A stretch of DNA of 40,076 bases from Geminicoccaceae bacterium (GCA_028279345.1 JANQNY010000010.1:1-40076); one strand, 5' to 3'. Shown: positions 1 through 9,040, numbered from the stretch's first letter. Made by a program: numbers and translations. Notes: generated by a model not told the origin, from the sequence alone.

Positions 1-846
1 CCCCGACGCGGCGCCGAGCCCCATTGCACCCGTCAGCAGTCCGAGCGTCGCCGCACCTCCGCCTCCGACCGCGTCGGCGACGGCGGGCAGCAGGTCCACG
101 ATCGGACGGAGCAGCAGAGCGAAGGCCGCATGCAGCAAAAGCGTCGGCCGGATGGTCGGATCGCGAAGCGCAGGCGGCAACGCGGCGAGGAAGCCTGGCG
201 ACGCGGCTGGCGCCCCGGCCTTGTCCCGCCGCTCCGCTGGGCCGTACCGCAGGATGAATGCGAAGGCTGCGGCCGCGAGGGCGGCGACGAGAAAGACAGG
301 AGCCGGCCCGGCAACGGCGATCATCGCGCCAGCGATGGCCGGACCGACGAAGGCTGCAGCGTGGAAGACGACGGAGCTCACGGGGACCGCGGTGGCGACA
401 AGCTCGGGCGGCGAGAGGCGCGCAACGGCCGCCTTCGAGGGAGCGTTGGCGAGTGCCTGGGCGGTGCCGAGTGCGAGAGCCGCCGCTGCCAGCGTCTCCA
501 GTGGCGGCTCGCCCGCCCAGGCCCCGACGGCGAGCGTCGCAAGCATCAGGGCGAGCGCGAATTCGGCTCGCGCCAGCACGTGGACCGCGCCCGTCCGATC
601 TGCCATGACCCCACCCCAGGGTCCGGCGACGAGTGTCGGCGCAAGCCGCAGGAACGCGACCGCGCCCAACCAGCCGGTCGAACCGGTGGCCTCCCAGACC
701 ATCCAGCCGAGCGCCAGTCGCTCCATCCAGGTGCCCAAGGCCGCGGCGGTGCGGCCGGCGAGGAACGCGCTGAAGCCCGGCGCGCGCAACAGCGCGATGA
801 TGGCTGCCCGTCCGCTCGGCGCTACGCCGCCACGAGCCTCCTTCAC
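1..846 (-). CDS. MFS transporter, C-terminus cut by window edge
   Basis: The first 282 codons of an integral membrane protein run off the left edge without a stop. The translation is rich in Ala, Leu and Val, with repeated hydrophobic segments and short charged loops. A loop reading GGVMADRTG after the second helix resembles the MFS motif A (GxLxDRxG). The N-terminal pattern (LRAPGFSAFLAGR, then GTWMERLALGW) is typical of the EntS/MFS_3 type of exporter. The start is a GTG at 846; the codon before it is a TGA, so no longer form is possible in this frame, and the ribosome site is weak. It lies 38 bases after the dehydratase-like gene on the same strand and is probably the last visible gene of the ABC operon. 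Substrate and direction of transport are unknown. Confidence 0.75.
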   Translation of the reverse strand, partial: MKEARGGVAPSGRAAIIALLRAPGFSAFLAGRTAAALGTWMERLALGWMVWEATGSTGWLGAVAFLRLAPTLVAGPWGGVMADRTGAVHVLARAEFALALMLATLAVGAWAGEPPLETLAAAALALGTAQALANAPSKAAVARLSPPELVATAVPVSSVVFHAAAFVGPAIAGAMIAVAGPAPVFLVAALAAAAFAFILRYGPAERRDKAGAPAASPGFLAALPPALRDPTIRPTLLLHAAFALLLRPIVDLLPAVADAVGGGGAATLGLLTGAMGLGAASG

Positions 847-884
847 TCAACCGTCCATCCCCGAACGCGGCGGCCAGCGGCGCC

Positions 885-2063
885 TCATTGGTCCACCACG
901 AAGCCATCACGGTGGGCGCGCATCCGAACCGCCCTAGGCACCGCCGGCGCGCGTCGTCCCTCTGCAGAGAGCGCAACGCCTAGCCCTGGCGTCGTCGGAA
1001 CGTCGACATAGCCGTCCGCAAGGCGCGGGGCGTCCGTCACCAGCGTCTGGCCACGGGGTCCGGAGGAAGCTGCCGCGCCGTCGTCCTCGACGCTCTCGAA
1101 GGTCAGGCCGACGGTCGGGTATTCCTGGATCGTGAAGTTGGCGATCACGGCATCGAGCTGGAGGCACGCGGCCAACGAGACCGGCGAGAGCGGGTTGTGC
1201 GGAACTACGCCCACATCGAACGCCTCGCACAGCGCAGCGATCTTCCGAGCGCCTGTGATCCCACCGCAGAGGCATACGGAGACGCGCGCGTAGCTCATGC
1301 AGCCGCGCGTCAGATGCGCCTGGAAGTCATGAAGCGTCGCGAAGCGCTCTCCGGTCGCGAGCGGGATATCGATGTTCGAGGCCACCCGGGCCATCGCGTC
1401 AGCCGAGGTCGGCGCGATCGGATCCTCGTAGAACATCGGGCGGAAGGGCGCGATCTCGCGCGCGAAGGCGACCGCCTCGGGCGGCGTCAGGCGACGATGG
1501 ATTTCGATGCAGAGGTCGACGTCGGCGCCCACCGCCTCGCGAAGCTCCGCAACGACGCGGACGGCGTCATCGATCTTTCGCGCGTGGCCCTTGTTGTAGG
1601 GAACGCTGCGATCCTCGTCGAGGAACGGGTTAAGGTGGCCGATGGCGGTGAAGCCCTGCGCTGTCCGCTCGAGGCAGCGCTCGAGCATCTCCTCACGGGT
1701 AGCCGCCTTGACGTGGCAGTAGACGCGGGCGCGGGTGCGTGTCGGTCCGCCGAGCAGGGCGTGAACCGGCCGGCCGAGCGCCTGGCCCTTGAGGTCCCAA
1801 AGCGCGATGTCGATCGCCGAGATCGCCCCGCATATCGCAGCACCACGGAACCAGCCGAAGCGGTGCATGCGGTTCCAGTGAAGCTCGATCGGGTCGGGGT
1901 CCTCGCCGATCAGATAGTCGCCGAACTTCAGGACGGCGGCCTGTGCCGCTTCGAGGTGCCCCCAGGCCCCGCACTCGCCTATGCCGACGCGGCCGTCCCT
2001 GGTCTCGATCTCGACAAACAGATAGCGGTCGACGAGCAGGGGCTCGACCCGCGCAATCCTCAT
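885..2063 (-). CDS. Enolase-superfamily (mandelate racemase/muconate lactonizing type) enzyme, acid-sugar dehydratase-like
   Basis: A 392-residue cytoplasmic enzyme resembling DgoD-type galactonate dehydratases. The N-terminal capping domain is followed by a TIM barrel with Mg-ligand candidates E187 (in CIEIHRR), E213 (FYEDP) and E239 (LATGER). H189 and H289 (VVPHNPLSP) are candidate acid/base residues. Family members usually have Asp at the first ligand and a QPD segment before GGIT; here these read Glu and RVS, so reaction and substrate should not be copied from DgoD. The ATG at 2063 follows GGAGG and overlaps the CapA-like stop as ATGA. A longer reading frame upstream of it is only the antisense-like extension through capA. 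Its place behind an ABC importer suggests catabolism of an imported sugar acid or derivative, which is an inference. Confidence 0.85.
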   Translation of the reverse strand: MRIARVEPLLVDRYLFVEIETRDGRVGIGECGAWGHLEAAQAAVLKFGDYLIGEDPDPIELHWNRMHRFGWFRGAAICGAISAIDIALWDLKGQALGRPVHALLGGPTRTRARVYCHVKAATREEMLERCLERTAQGFTAIGHLNPFLDEDRSVPYNKGHARKIDDAVRVVAELREAVGADVDLCIEIHRRLTPPEAVAFAREIAPFRPMFYEDPIAPTSADAMARVASNIDIPLATGERFATLHDFQAHLTRGCMSYARVSVCLCGGITGARKIAALCEAFDVGVVPHNPLSPVSLAACLQLDAVIANFTIQEYPTVGLTFESVEDDGAAASSGPRGQTLVTDAPRLADGYVDVPTTPGLGVALSAEGRRAPAVPRAVRMRAHRDGFVVDQ

Positions 2064-3157
2064 GGGCGAGCCTCCGCTTGAGCCGGGTCGCGTGTCGGAG
2101 CGCGGCCGCCGAGTGCTTCGGTCAGGGTTGCCAGTCGCGCCATGATCCGCGCCCCTTCGGCGCTCTGAGGATCGAGCACGCGCACGAGGTTGTCCTCGCC
2201 GCGGCGGCAGGGACGCACGTCGAGGCCGGCGACAAGCCCGCCCGCGACCGTGACGCGGAGCACCAGGCCGTCCAGGTTGCGGCCGCGCATCTTCCAGCCG
2301 TCGAAGGCGAAATTGCCGAGCGAGTAGAAAACGGGGACGTCGCCACGCGGCCCCGCAAGCATCTCGGCACCGTGGATGACGTGCGGGTGGTGGCCGAAGA
2401 TCAAATCGGCGCCCGCCGCCACGGCCGCCCGCGCGATCTCGCGCTGATAGTCGTGGGTCACCGCCGACGAGGACACGCCCCAGTGGCACGAGAGGATCAC
2501 CACGTCCGCCTGTTCGCGCGCCGCCTGGATGTCGCTGCGCATCGCGTCGAGCGCCTGCGGGTCGGCCCAGGTACGTATCTCCGGTGCATCGCCGGGCATC
2601 TCCAGTGCTCGGCGACCGGGCTCGTACGCCGTGCGCGCACGAATGGTCGCGCAACCGGCGCTGTCGGGGCCGGCCGGCATGACGTTGGGATGGAAGACGG
2701 AGGTGTACGAGAGGAGTGCCGCGCGCGCCGATCCGACCTGGAAGAGCGCGGGCGCTCGCGCCTCGGCCTCGTTCCGGCCCACGCCCGCATAGGGCAGGGC
2801 GGCAGCCGCGCAGGCCTCGGCCGTGTGGACGCAGGCCGCGTTCGGATAGGCGACGTTCGACGCAGCACCGACCGCCGAGAAGCCCGCGCGCCTGAGCCCC
2901 TCGGCGACGCTGCGCTCGGAATGGCGCCACCAGGGCTTGAACGGGATATCCGGCCGCACCTCGGGCTCCGGCGACGGGTCGGTCAGCATCCCCTCCATCT
3001 GGCCCACCACCGCGTCGGCGGTGTCGAGTTCATCGCGGACGGCGGCGAAGGCCTCTGCTGCATCGGCGCGGCCGACGACGTTCGTGTCGCCGACGACGAG
3101 CAGTGTCGCACGTTCACCTCGCGCGCCTCCGCTTTCGATCTGGTGGACCAGGTTCAC
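2060..3157 (-). CDS. CapA-family metallophosphatase-like protein
   Basis: 365 residues with the layout of the CapA/PGA_cap family: VVGDTN near the N-terminus, SCHWG, GHHPHVIHG and the closing YSLGNFAFDG. The family includes poly-gamma-glutamate capsule proteins and calcineurin-like hydrolases. The usual central ANNH motif is ASNV here, so one metal ligand is altered; this may mark a separate subfamily. No signal peptide is seen, suggesting a cytoplasmic protein. The start is GTG at 3157, overlapping the ATPase stop as GTGA, with AGGAGG about eight bases upstream; no ATG lies before the conserved GDTN. The stop overlaps the dehydratase start as ATGA. Its place between transporter and dehydratase genes suggests a hydrolytic step on the imported compound. 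Confidence 0.8.
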   Translation of the reverse strand: MNLVHQIESGGARGERATLLVVGDTNVVGRADAAEAFAAVRDELDTADAVVGQMEGMLTDPSPEPEVRPDIPFKPWWRHSERSVAEGLRRAGFSAVGAASNVAYPNAACVHTAEACAAAALPYAGVGRNEAEARAPALFQVGSARAALLSYTSVFHPNVMPAGPDSAGCATIRARTAYEPGRRALEMPGDAPEIRTWADPQALDAMRSDIQAAREQADVVILSCHWGVSSSAVTHDYQREIARAAVAAGADLIFGHHPHVIHGAEMLAGPRGDVPVFYSLGNFAFDGWKMRGRNLDGLVLRVTVAGGLVAGLDVRPCRRGEDNLVRVLDPQSAEGARIMARLATLTEALGGRAPTRDPAQAEARP

Positions 3158-4896
3158 GAAGCGACCTCCTCGACATAGCGGTGACGCGCGCCCAGCCGAC
3201 GTGCGCGCGGATCAGGCCGCGGCACGGCGGACAGCAGCGCGCGGGTGTAGGGATGCTCGGGTCTCTCGCAGACGCGGTCGACCGGGCCGAGCTCGACGAT
3301 CTCGCCCTTCCGCATCACCGCGACGCGGTCGCAGAAGTAGCGAATCACGCTGATGTCGTGGCTGATGAACAGAAAGGAGAGGTCCATCCGGCGCTGGATG
3401 TCGAGCAACAGGTCGAGCACCTGCGCGCGGAGCGAGACATCGAGCGCGCTTGTGGCCTCGTCGGCCACGATAAGACGCGGCTCCGGCGCAAGCGCTCGGG
3501 CGATCCCAATGCGCTGTCGCTGGCCGCCCGAGAAGGCATGGGGATAGCGCTCCATCACGTCGGCGGGCAGCCCGACGAGGTCGAGAAGCTCAGTCACCCG
3601 GTCCCGGATCGCCGAGTGGCGCCAGCCGGCGTTCCTGAGCGGCTCGCCGATCACCTGCTCCACGGTCATGCGCGGGTTCAGCGAGGACATCGGGTCCTGG
3701 AAGATCATGCGCATCTCGCCGTAGAGCTGCCTGAGGCCACTGCGATCGAGCGCGGTCAGTTCCACCGCGGTTCCGGCGGCGTCGAAGTAGGTGGCCCGGC
3801 CGCCGCTCGGCTCGATGACCCGAAGCACCATGCGCCCGAGCGTGGTCTTGCCCGATCCGCTCTCGCCGACCACGCCCAGCGTCTCGCCGCGGCGCAACGT
3901 CAAGGAGGCGTCGCGCACCGCATCGGTGACGACCGAGCGACGGCCAAAGAGGCCCTTCTTGACGCGGAACCCTTTCGACAGGCCTTCGACTGCGAGGATC
4001 GGCGGCACCTCCGCGCCGGGCGGCGGCGGTTTGGCGGCGGCGCGGTGCTCGAGCTTGGCGGCCGAGCCGATCAGCATCCGTGTGTAGGGATGCTTCGCCG
4101 CATGGAAGATGCCATCGACCGGTCCCGCCTCGACGACCTCGCCCCGGAACATGACAGAGACCTCGTCGGCGATCTCGGCGACGACACCCATGTCGTGCGT
4201 GATGAACATGACGCCCATCCCGCGTTCGGCCTGGAGCCGCGCGATCAGGTCAAGGATCTCGGCCTGGGTCGTTACGTCGAGCGCCGTCGTCGGCTCGTCG
4301 GCGATCAACAGGTCTGGCTCGCAGGCGAGGGCCATCGCGATCATGGCCCGCTGGCGCATGCCGCCCGAATACTCGAACGGGTAGCGGTCGAGGGCCTCTT
4401 CTGGCCGCGGAATCTCTACCTGGCGCAAAAGCTCGATGACCCGGGTGCGGCGGGCGGGCTTGTCGAGCGTGGTGTGGAGCTGGAGCGATTCCGCGATCTG
4501 GTCACCGATCCGATGGACGGGCGAGAGCGACGACATCGGCTCCTGGAAGATCATTGAGATTCGTGCGCCGCGGATCGCACGCATCGCGGGGCCCCGCGCG
4601 TCGAGGGTCGCGAGATCGGTTGTCCCTTCGGCGCGATGGAGCAGGATGCGACCCGCCTCGATCCGGCCGGGGCTCGGCACGATCCGCAGGATCGACCGAG
4701 CGGCGACCGACTTGCCCGACCCGCTTTCGCCGACGACGCAGAGCGTGCGGCCCCGCCGGACGGTGAAGGAGGCGTCCCGGACGGCATGGAGCGGGCCCGT
4801 GCGGAGATCGAAGGTCGTCGAGAGGCCGCAGACCTCCAGGACCGGGTCGCCCTCCCGGCCATGTATCCGCCTGTCCCGAGACACCGCGTCCATCAT
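3154..4896 (-). CDS. Peptide/nickel-type ABC transporter, fused double ATP-binding protein
   Basis: 580 residues with two complete ABC ATPase domains in tandem, the DppD-DppF fusion arrangement also seen in YejF and GsiA. Domain 1 has Walker A GESGSGKS at about 56-63, the signature [10 protein letters not shown] and Walker [13 protein letters not shown]. Domain 2 has [24 protein letters not shown] and [12 protein letters not shown]. Each is followed by the C-terminal HPYTR segment characteristic of oligopeptide ATPases. The chosen ATG at 4896 shares one base with the permease stop (TGATG); a TTG three bases upstream is less likely. The protein powers uptake through the two adjacent permeases. 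All core nucleotide-binding motifs appear intact. Confidence 0.95.
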   Translation of the reverse strand: MMDAVSRDRRIHGREGDPVLEVCGLSTTFDLRTGPLHAVRDASFTVRRGRTLCVVGESGSGKSVAARSILRIVPSPGRIEAGRILLHRAEGTTDLATLDARGPAMRAIRGARISMIFQEPMSSLSPVHRIGDQIAESLQLHTTLDKPARRTRVIELLRQVEIPRPEEALDRYPFEYSGGMRQRAMIAMALACEPDLLIADEPTTALDVTTQAEILDLIARLQAERGMGVMFITHDMGVVAEIADEVSVMFRGEVVEAGPVDGIFHAAKHPYTRMLIGSAAKLEHRAAAKPPPPGAEVPPILAVEGLSKGFRVKKGLFGRRSVVTDAVRDASLTLRRGETLGVVGESGSGKTTLGRMVLRVIEPSGGRATYFDAAGTAVELTALDRSGLRQLYGEMRMIFQDPMSSLNPRMTVEQVIGEPLRNAGWRHSAIRDRVTELLDLVGLPADVMERYPHAFSGGQRQRIGIARALAPEPRLIVADEATSALDVSLRAQVLDLLLDIQRRMDLSFLFISHDISVIRYFCDRVAVMRKGEIVELGPVDRVCERPEHPYTRALLSAVPRPDPRARRLGARHRYVEEVAS

Positions 4897-6059
4897 CAAT
4901 CGGCGTAGGGATCGGCCGCGTCCCGCAGCCCGTCCCCGAGGAAGTTGAGCGACAGCACCGCGATCACCACGGCGAGTCCCGGCGTCAGCAGCCAGGGCGC
5001 GGTCGCCACGGCACGCACGTTCTGCGCCTCCTGGAGCAGCACGCCCCAGCTCACCACCGGCGCGCGGAGGCCGATGCCGAGGAAGCTGAGCGCGGTCTCG
5101 GCGAGGATCATCGCCGGGATGGCGAGGGTTAGCGTCGCGATGATGTGGCTGACGAAGCTCGGTGCCATGTGCCGCACGATCACGCGAAGCTCTGAGGCGC
5201 GATCGAGCCGGGCCGCCGTGACGAAGTCCTCGCTCTTCATCGAAAGGAAGCGGCCCCGCACCTCGCGCGCGAGGCTCGTCCAGCCGATCAACGAGATGAG
5301 CACCGTGATGACGAAGTAGACGGTCAAGGGCGACCAGGTGGCGGGGATGGCAGCGGCGAGCCCCATCCAGAGCGGGATGGTGGGGATCGCTTTCAATAGC
5401 TCGATCAGCCTTTGGACGGCGTCGTCGATCCAGCCGCCGTAGTAGCCGGAGATGCCACCGAGCAGGATGCCGAGGCCGAGGCTGACCGCCACGCCGACGA
5501 GGCCGATCGACATCGAGACGCGGGCACCATGCAGAATGCGGCTCAAGACGTCGCGGCCGAGACGATCGGCGCCCAGCAGATAGAAGGGCTGGCCGGGCTC
5601 CAGCGGGCCGATCAGCCGTGTATGGAGCGTGACGAGGCCGAGGAATTCATAAGGCTCCGAGGCTACAAACAGGCCGATCGGTATGATCTTCTCAGGGTCC
5701 TGGACGAAGGTCCGCCGGACGGCAACCGGGTCGATCTCGACCTTGTAGCCGTTGACGTGCGGCAGCCACTTGCCGTCGACAAAGAGCCCGATCGCCTGTG
5801 GGGGCGCATAGGTGTGCCGTGTCGAGGTCAGGTTCGGGTCAACGGGGGCGACGAAGTCCGCAAAGAGTGCGAGCAGGTAGATCACGATGACGACGACGCC
5901 CGAGGCCATGGCGAGGCGGTGGCGGCGGAACTTCCACCACATCAGCCGCCACTGGCTCGCAGTCGCCGATGCGGCGGTCCGCGGATCGGGTGACGGGCGC
6001 CAGCTCTCGACCGACCAATCCGCTTCGGCGCGCGCGAGCTCGTCGTACTGCGTGCTCAT
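4896..6059 (-). CDS. ABC transporter permease, DppC/OppC type
   Basis: 387-residue inner-membrane permease. A cytoplasmic N-terminus of about 50 residues precedes the first helix (MASGVVVIVIYLLALFADF), followed by a long periplasmic loop and a BPD_transp_1 core with about five further helices. The conserved YLLGADRLGRDVLSR motif precedes the core. The EAA coupling loop reads EDFVTAARLDRASELRV then IVRHMAPS, so the usual glycine of this loop is Arg, encoded CGC. The C-terminus NFLGDGLRDAADPY is classic for DppC. ATG at 6059 overlaps the upstream permease stop as ATGA, implying coupled translation. With the 6056 permease it forms the membrane channel of the importer. Confidence 0.93.
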   Translation of the reverse strand: MSTQYDELARAEADWSVESWRPSPDPRTAASATASQWRLMWWKFRRHRLAMASGVVVIVIYLLALFADFVAPVDPNLTSTRHTYAPPQAIGLFVDGKWLPHVNGYKVEIDPVAVRRTFVQDPEKIIPIGLFVASEPYEFLGLVTLHTRLIGPLEPGQPFYLLGADRLGRDVLSRILHGARVSMSIGLVGVAVSLGLGILLGGISGYYGGWIDDAVQRLIELLKAIPTIPLWMGLAAAIPATWSPLTVYFVITVLISLIGWTSLAREVRGRFLSMKSEDFVTAARLDRASELRVIVRHMAPSFVSHIIATLTLAIPAMILAETALSFLGIGLRAPVVSWGVLLQEAQNVRAVATAPWLLTPGLAVVIAVLSLNFLGDGLRDAADPYAD

Positions 6060-7039
6060 TCGTACTTGATCCGCGGGTCGAGCCAGGCGAGCAGCAGGTC
6101 CGAGATCAGCGTGCCGATCACGGTGAGCACGCTGAGGATGAGGATGAAGCTCCCGGCGAGATACATGTCCTGCGACTTGAGCGCGGTCAGCAGGACGGGG
6201 CCGGTCGTGGGCAGGTTCAGAACGATCGAGGTGATGGCCGCACCCGAGATCAGCGCCGGCAACTCCCAGCCGACCTGACTGACGAAGGGGTTGAGTGCTA
6301 GGCGCACCGGGTACTTGAGGAGCAGCCGACGCTCGGACAGCCCCTTGGCGCGCGCGGTCTCGACATAGGGCTTAGACAGCTCATCGAGCAGATTTGCACG
6401 CATCACCCGGATCAGCCCGGCGGTCGAAGCCGTGCCGATGATGACGACCGGGATCCAGAGATGGGCGAGCAGGTCCCAGAGCTTCGCCCAGGACCAGGCT
6501 GCGTCCTGGAACTCGGGTGAGAACAGCCCGCCGACCGACTGCCCGAACACGGTCAGCGAGACATACATCAGCACCAGCGCCAGCAGGAAGTTCGGCACCG
6601 CGAGGCCGAGAAAGCCTAGAAAGGTGAAGGTGTAGTCGCCCAAGGAGTACTTGCGCACCGCCGAGTACACACCGATCGGAAAGGCCACGACGTAGACGAA
6701 CAGCATCGAGGCGAGCGAGATCAGGAAGGTCAGGCCGACGCGCCCCCAGAGCACGTCCTCAACCGGGCGCTGGTACATGAAGGACCAGCCGAAATCGCCC
6801 TGCAGCACGTTGCCCATCCAGGCGAAGTACTGCTGGAAGACATTGCCATCGAGCGCGTACCGCTCGCGCAGCAGTTCGACCTCACGGCTGGAGACGTCGC
6901 CACCCGCGGCCTCGAGCGTCGAGATGTAGCTGTCCAGGAAGTCACCTGGCGGCAGCTGCACGATGGCGAAGCTGACGAGGCTGATGAGGAACAGCGTCGG
7001 GATCATGTAGAGCAGCCGACGCGCCACATAGGCCAGCAT
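6056..7039 (-). CDS. ABC transporter permease, DppB/OppB type
   Basis: 327-residue inner-membrane permease with about six helices. The N-terminus MLAYVARRLLYMIPTLF is the standard DppB signature. The EAA loop YVETARAKGLSERRLLLKY is intact, including the glycine missing from its partner. The C-terminus DLLLAWLDPRIKYE also fits DppB. The ATG at 7039 has AGGA just upstream and lies 75 bases after the binding-protein stop, in a gap holding two GC-rich hairpins. It pairs with the DppC-type permease, whose start overlaps its stop. Confidence 0.93.
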   Translation of the reverse strand: MLAYVARRLLYMIPTLFLISLVSFAIVQLPPGDFLDSYISTLEAAGGDVSSREVELLRERYALDGNVFQQYFAWMGNVLQGDFGWSFMYQRPVEDVLWGRVGLTFLISLASMLFVYVVAFPIGVYSAVRKYSLGDYTFTFLGFLGLAVPNFLLALVLMYVSLTVFGQSVGGLFSPEFQDAAWSWAKLWDLLAHLWIPVVIIGTASTAGLIRVMRANLLDELSKPYVETARAKGLSERRLLLKYPVRLALNPFVSQVGWELPALISGAAITSIVLNLPTTGPVLLTALKSQDMYLAGSFILILSVLTVIGTLISDLLLAWLDPRIKYE

Positions 7040-7053
7040 GGTCCTGATCCTTC

Positions 7054-7107
7054 GCGCCGCTCCGAGCGGCGCGCGGTGGGATCGGGCGGGCGAACGGGCG
7101 CCCGCCC
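7054..7107 (-). other. Two tandem GC-rich hairpins between the binding-protein and permease genes
   Basis: Two perfect inverted repeats fill the gap. The first has arms GCGCCGCT and AGCGGCGC at 7054-7061 and 7065-7072 with a three-base loop. The second has arms GGGCGGGC and GCCCGCCC at 7084-7091 and 7100-7107 with an eight-base loop. Neither is followed by a T-run on the minus strand, so they are not standard intrinsic terminators. In ABC operons such structures often stabilise the binding-protein mRNA or reduce read-through, so that binding protein exceeds permease; that role is inferred. Confidence 0.6.
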
Positions 7108-7114
7108 GTCAGGT

Positions 7115-9040
7115 TCAGTTCGCGCTTTCGGCGAACCAGTAGGTTGGTGGGTTGGTCGGCCCTGGAGGCGCGAACCAATAGGAGCCTGGCATGGTCTCCG
7201 GAACGCCGCGTAGGTTGTTGGAGACGATCCCGTATTGCGAGAGCGGCACCGCCACGCCGATGTTGTGGAACTCGTCGGCGGCGTTCTCGAGGATCTGGCG
7301 CATCGCCTCCAGCCGCTTCTCAGTATCGGCCGTGGCGTTCACCTGCTCCCAGAGCTCGAACTGGCGCATGATGTTGGCCGGCGGCTCCTCGCCGCCCTCG
7401 CCGCGATGCCAGTCGTACCAAGGAATGCCGTAGGCCGCGTTGTGGTGCATTGGCACCCAGGGCGTCGGGCGCAGGAGGGCGTCGCGTGCGCCACCCGGGA
7501 AGTCCTCGACGATCACATCGTGGTCGTTGGCGTTCTTGCGCGAGCGGACGAGGTTGCGGTCGACGACGTCGAGCCGCACGTCCACGCCGAGTTCCTTCCA
7601 GTCCTCCACCATCATTTGCCCAGCGTCCGCCATGAACGCCTTGTCCGCGCGGGTGAGGATGGCGAAGCCCAGGCGCTCGCCGTCCTCGCGCAGCCGGAAG
7701 CCTTCGGCGTCGCGCTCGGTGTAGCCGGCCTCGTCTAGCATCTGGTTGGCGAGGTCCGGATCGTAGTCGAGAAACTGCGTCGCCAGTCGCTCATTGTAGA
7801 GCTGCGGATAGGAAGGCAGCACCGCCGTCTGCATGGGCGTCGCTTGGCCGATGAAGATCAGGTCGATGATCTCCTGCCGGTCGATCCCATGGCTCAGTGC
7901 GGCACGGAACTGCTTGTCCCGCAGCAGCTCGCGCATCGCCGGGTCCTTGTGCATCTGGTTGAACGCGAAGTTCAGCAGGTTCGAGTCCGACGGCGTCATG
8001 TCGAAGAAGCGATAGTCGCCGCGCTCCTGGCTGTCGAACAGCACCGCCTTGTTCTCGGGCTCGTTGATGAGCGTGCCGATCATGTCGATCTCGCCCGCGA
8101 GCGCTTTGAGCAGCAGCACCTGCGGGTCCTGCACCACCTCGAACACGACGCGGTCGATGTAGGGCAGCTGGTTTCCGGCGCTGTCGACCTTCCAGTAGTA
8201 AGGGTTGCGCTCGGCAACGATGCGCGAACCCTCACCGAGCGGCTGGGTGACGACCCAGGCGTTCAGCGTCGGCTTGTCGGGATTCAAGAGTGTGTCGGAG
8301 CGGAGGGTGAAGAGCTCCTGCCAGGTCGAGACGCCGGCGTCGGCCACTTCGGCATCGAGGTCGCCCTCGGCGTGGTCGGCGTGGAAACGGCGCATGTAGT
8401 GTTCGGGGTACTTCGTGAAGGCGTCGCCGCCGATGACGGTGGTGACCTGCGCCATGCCGTCCATGAAGGTCGCGTTGGGGGAGGGGAAGGTCACCGTGAC
8501 GGTGTCGGCGTCGACCTTCTCCACGACGCCCGGCCCTTCGGTGCTCATCATCCACTCGGGAAAGCCCGCGAGGTCGGGGTGCTGCCATACCTCGTAGGCG
8601 AACATCAGATCATCGGCGTCGAAGGGCTCGCCGTCCGACCAGCGCATGCCGTCGCGCAGGTCGATGGTGTAGATGGTCGCGTCCTCGTTGACCTCGATGC
8701 TCTCTGGGATGTTCGCCACCGTCCCGGACCAGTCCGGCGTCCAGTGGGTCATGTGGTCATAGGCGATCGTGCGGAGCGGCCAGGTCGGTGCCGCCTCTCG
8801 CGCGCCAGTCCGCCATGTCCCGCCGTAGCGGCCGACTCCATCGACGCTGTCGACGACGCGAGGCGTCTCCGGCAGGCGCTCGGCAAGCTGCGGAAGGTCC
8901 CCGGCCGCGACGCGCTCGGCGAGTATCGGCGCTTCTCTGCTCGGAGCCGGTGCGGACTGTCCCAGTGCTGCGGGCGCAGCAAGCGCCAGCATGATGGGTG
9001 CTGCAGCGCAGACCGCAGCGCGCTGCACATAGCTTGTCAT
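7115..9040 (-). CDS. Peptide/nickel-type ABC transporter solute-binding protein (SBP_bac_5)
   Basis: 641-residue periplasmic protein of the DppA/OppA class, at the long end for the family. A signal peptide (MTSYVQRAAVCAAAP to about ALG|QS) is clear. Family features include GGTWR, TIDLRDGMRWSDGEPFDADD, the lobe segment FRAALSHGIDRQEII and the hinge-like DEAGYTERDAEGFRLREDG. The ATG at 9040 sits behind a strong GGGAGGAG ribosome site; a frame extension to 9085 lacks one and would bury the signal peptide. It is the first gene of the operon, divergent from the LysR regulator. The long form is common in binding proteins for oligosaccharides and other non-peptide ligands, but the ligand is unknown. 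Confidence 0.93.
   Translation of the reverse strand: MTSYVQRAAVCAAAPIMLALAAPAALGQSAPAPSREAPILAERVAAGDLPQLAERLPETPRVVDSVDGVGRYGGTWRTGAREAAPTWPLRTIAYDHMTHWTPDWSGTVANIPESIEVNEDATIYTIDLRDGMRWSDGEPFDADDLMFAYEVWQHPDLAGFPEWMMSTEGPGVVEKVDADTVTVTFPSPNATFMDGMAQVTTVIGGDAFTKYPEHYMRRFHADHAEGDLDAEVADAGVSTWQELFTLRSDTLLNPDKPTLNAWVVTQPLGEGSRIVAERNPYYWKVDSAGNQLPYIDRVVFEVVQDPQVLLLKALAGEIDMIGTLINEPENKAVLFDSQERGDYRFFDMTPSDSNLLNFAFNQMHKDPAMRELLRDKQFRAALSHGIDRQEIIDLIFIGQATPMQTAVLPSYPQLYNERLATQFLDYDPDLANQMLDEAGYTERDAEGFRLREDGERLGFAILTRADKAFMADAGQMMVEDWKELGVDVRLDVVDRNLVRSRKNANDHDVIVEDFPGGARDALLRPTPWVPMHHNAAYGIPWYDWHRGEGGEEPPANIMRQFELWEQVNATADTEKRLEAMRQILENAADEFHNIGVAVPLSQYGIVSNNLRGVPETMPGSYWFAPPGPTNPPTYWFAESAN

Noticed and set aside
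130..1011. Plus-strand frames over the left end
   Set aside because: They are antisense to the MFS transporter, whose minus-strand translation has clear membrane segments and a GGVMADRTG loop.
2064..2930. N-terminal extension of the dehydratase-like frame to 681 codons
   Set aside because: The extra part is out of frame over the CapA-like gene; the enzyme starts at the ATG at 2063 behind GGAGG.
3103..4557. Long plus-strand open frame (484 codons) across the ATPase gene
   Set aside because: It is the antisense of a clear double ABC ATPase; its translation has no domain and is an effect of high GC.
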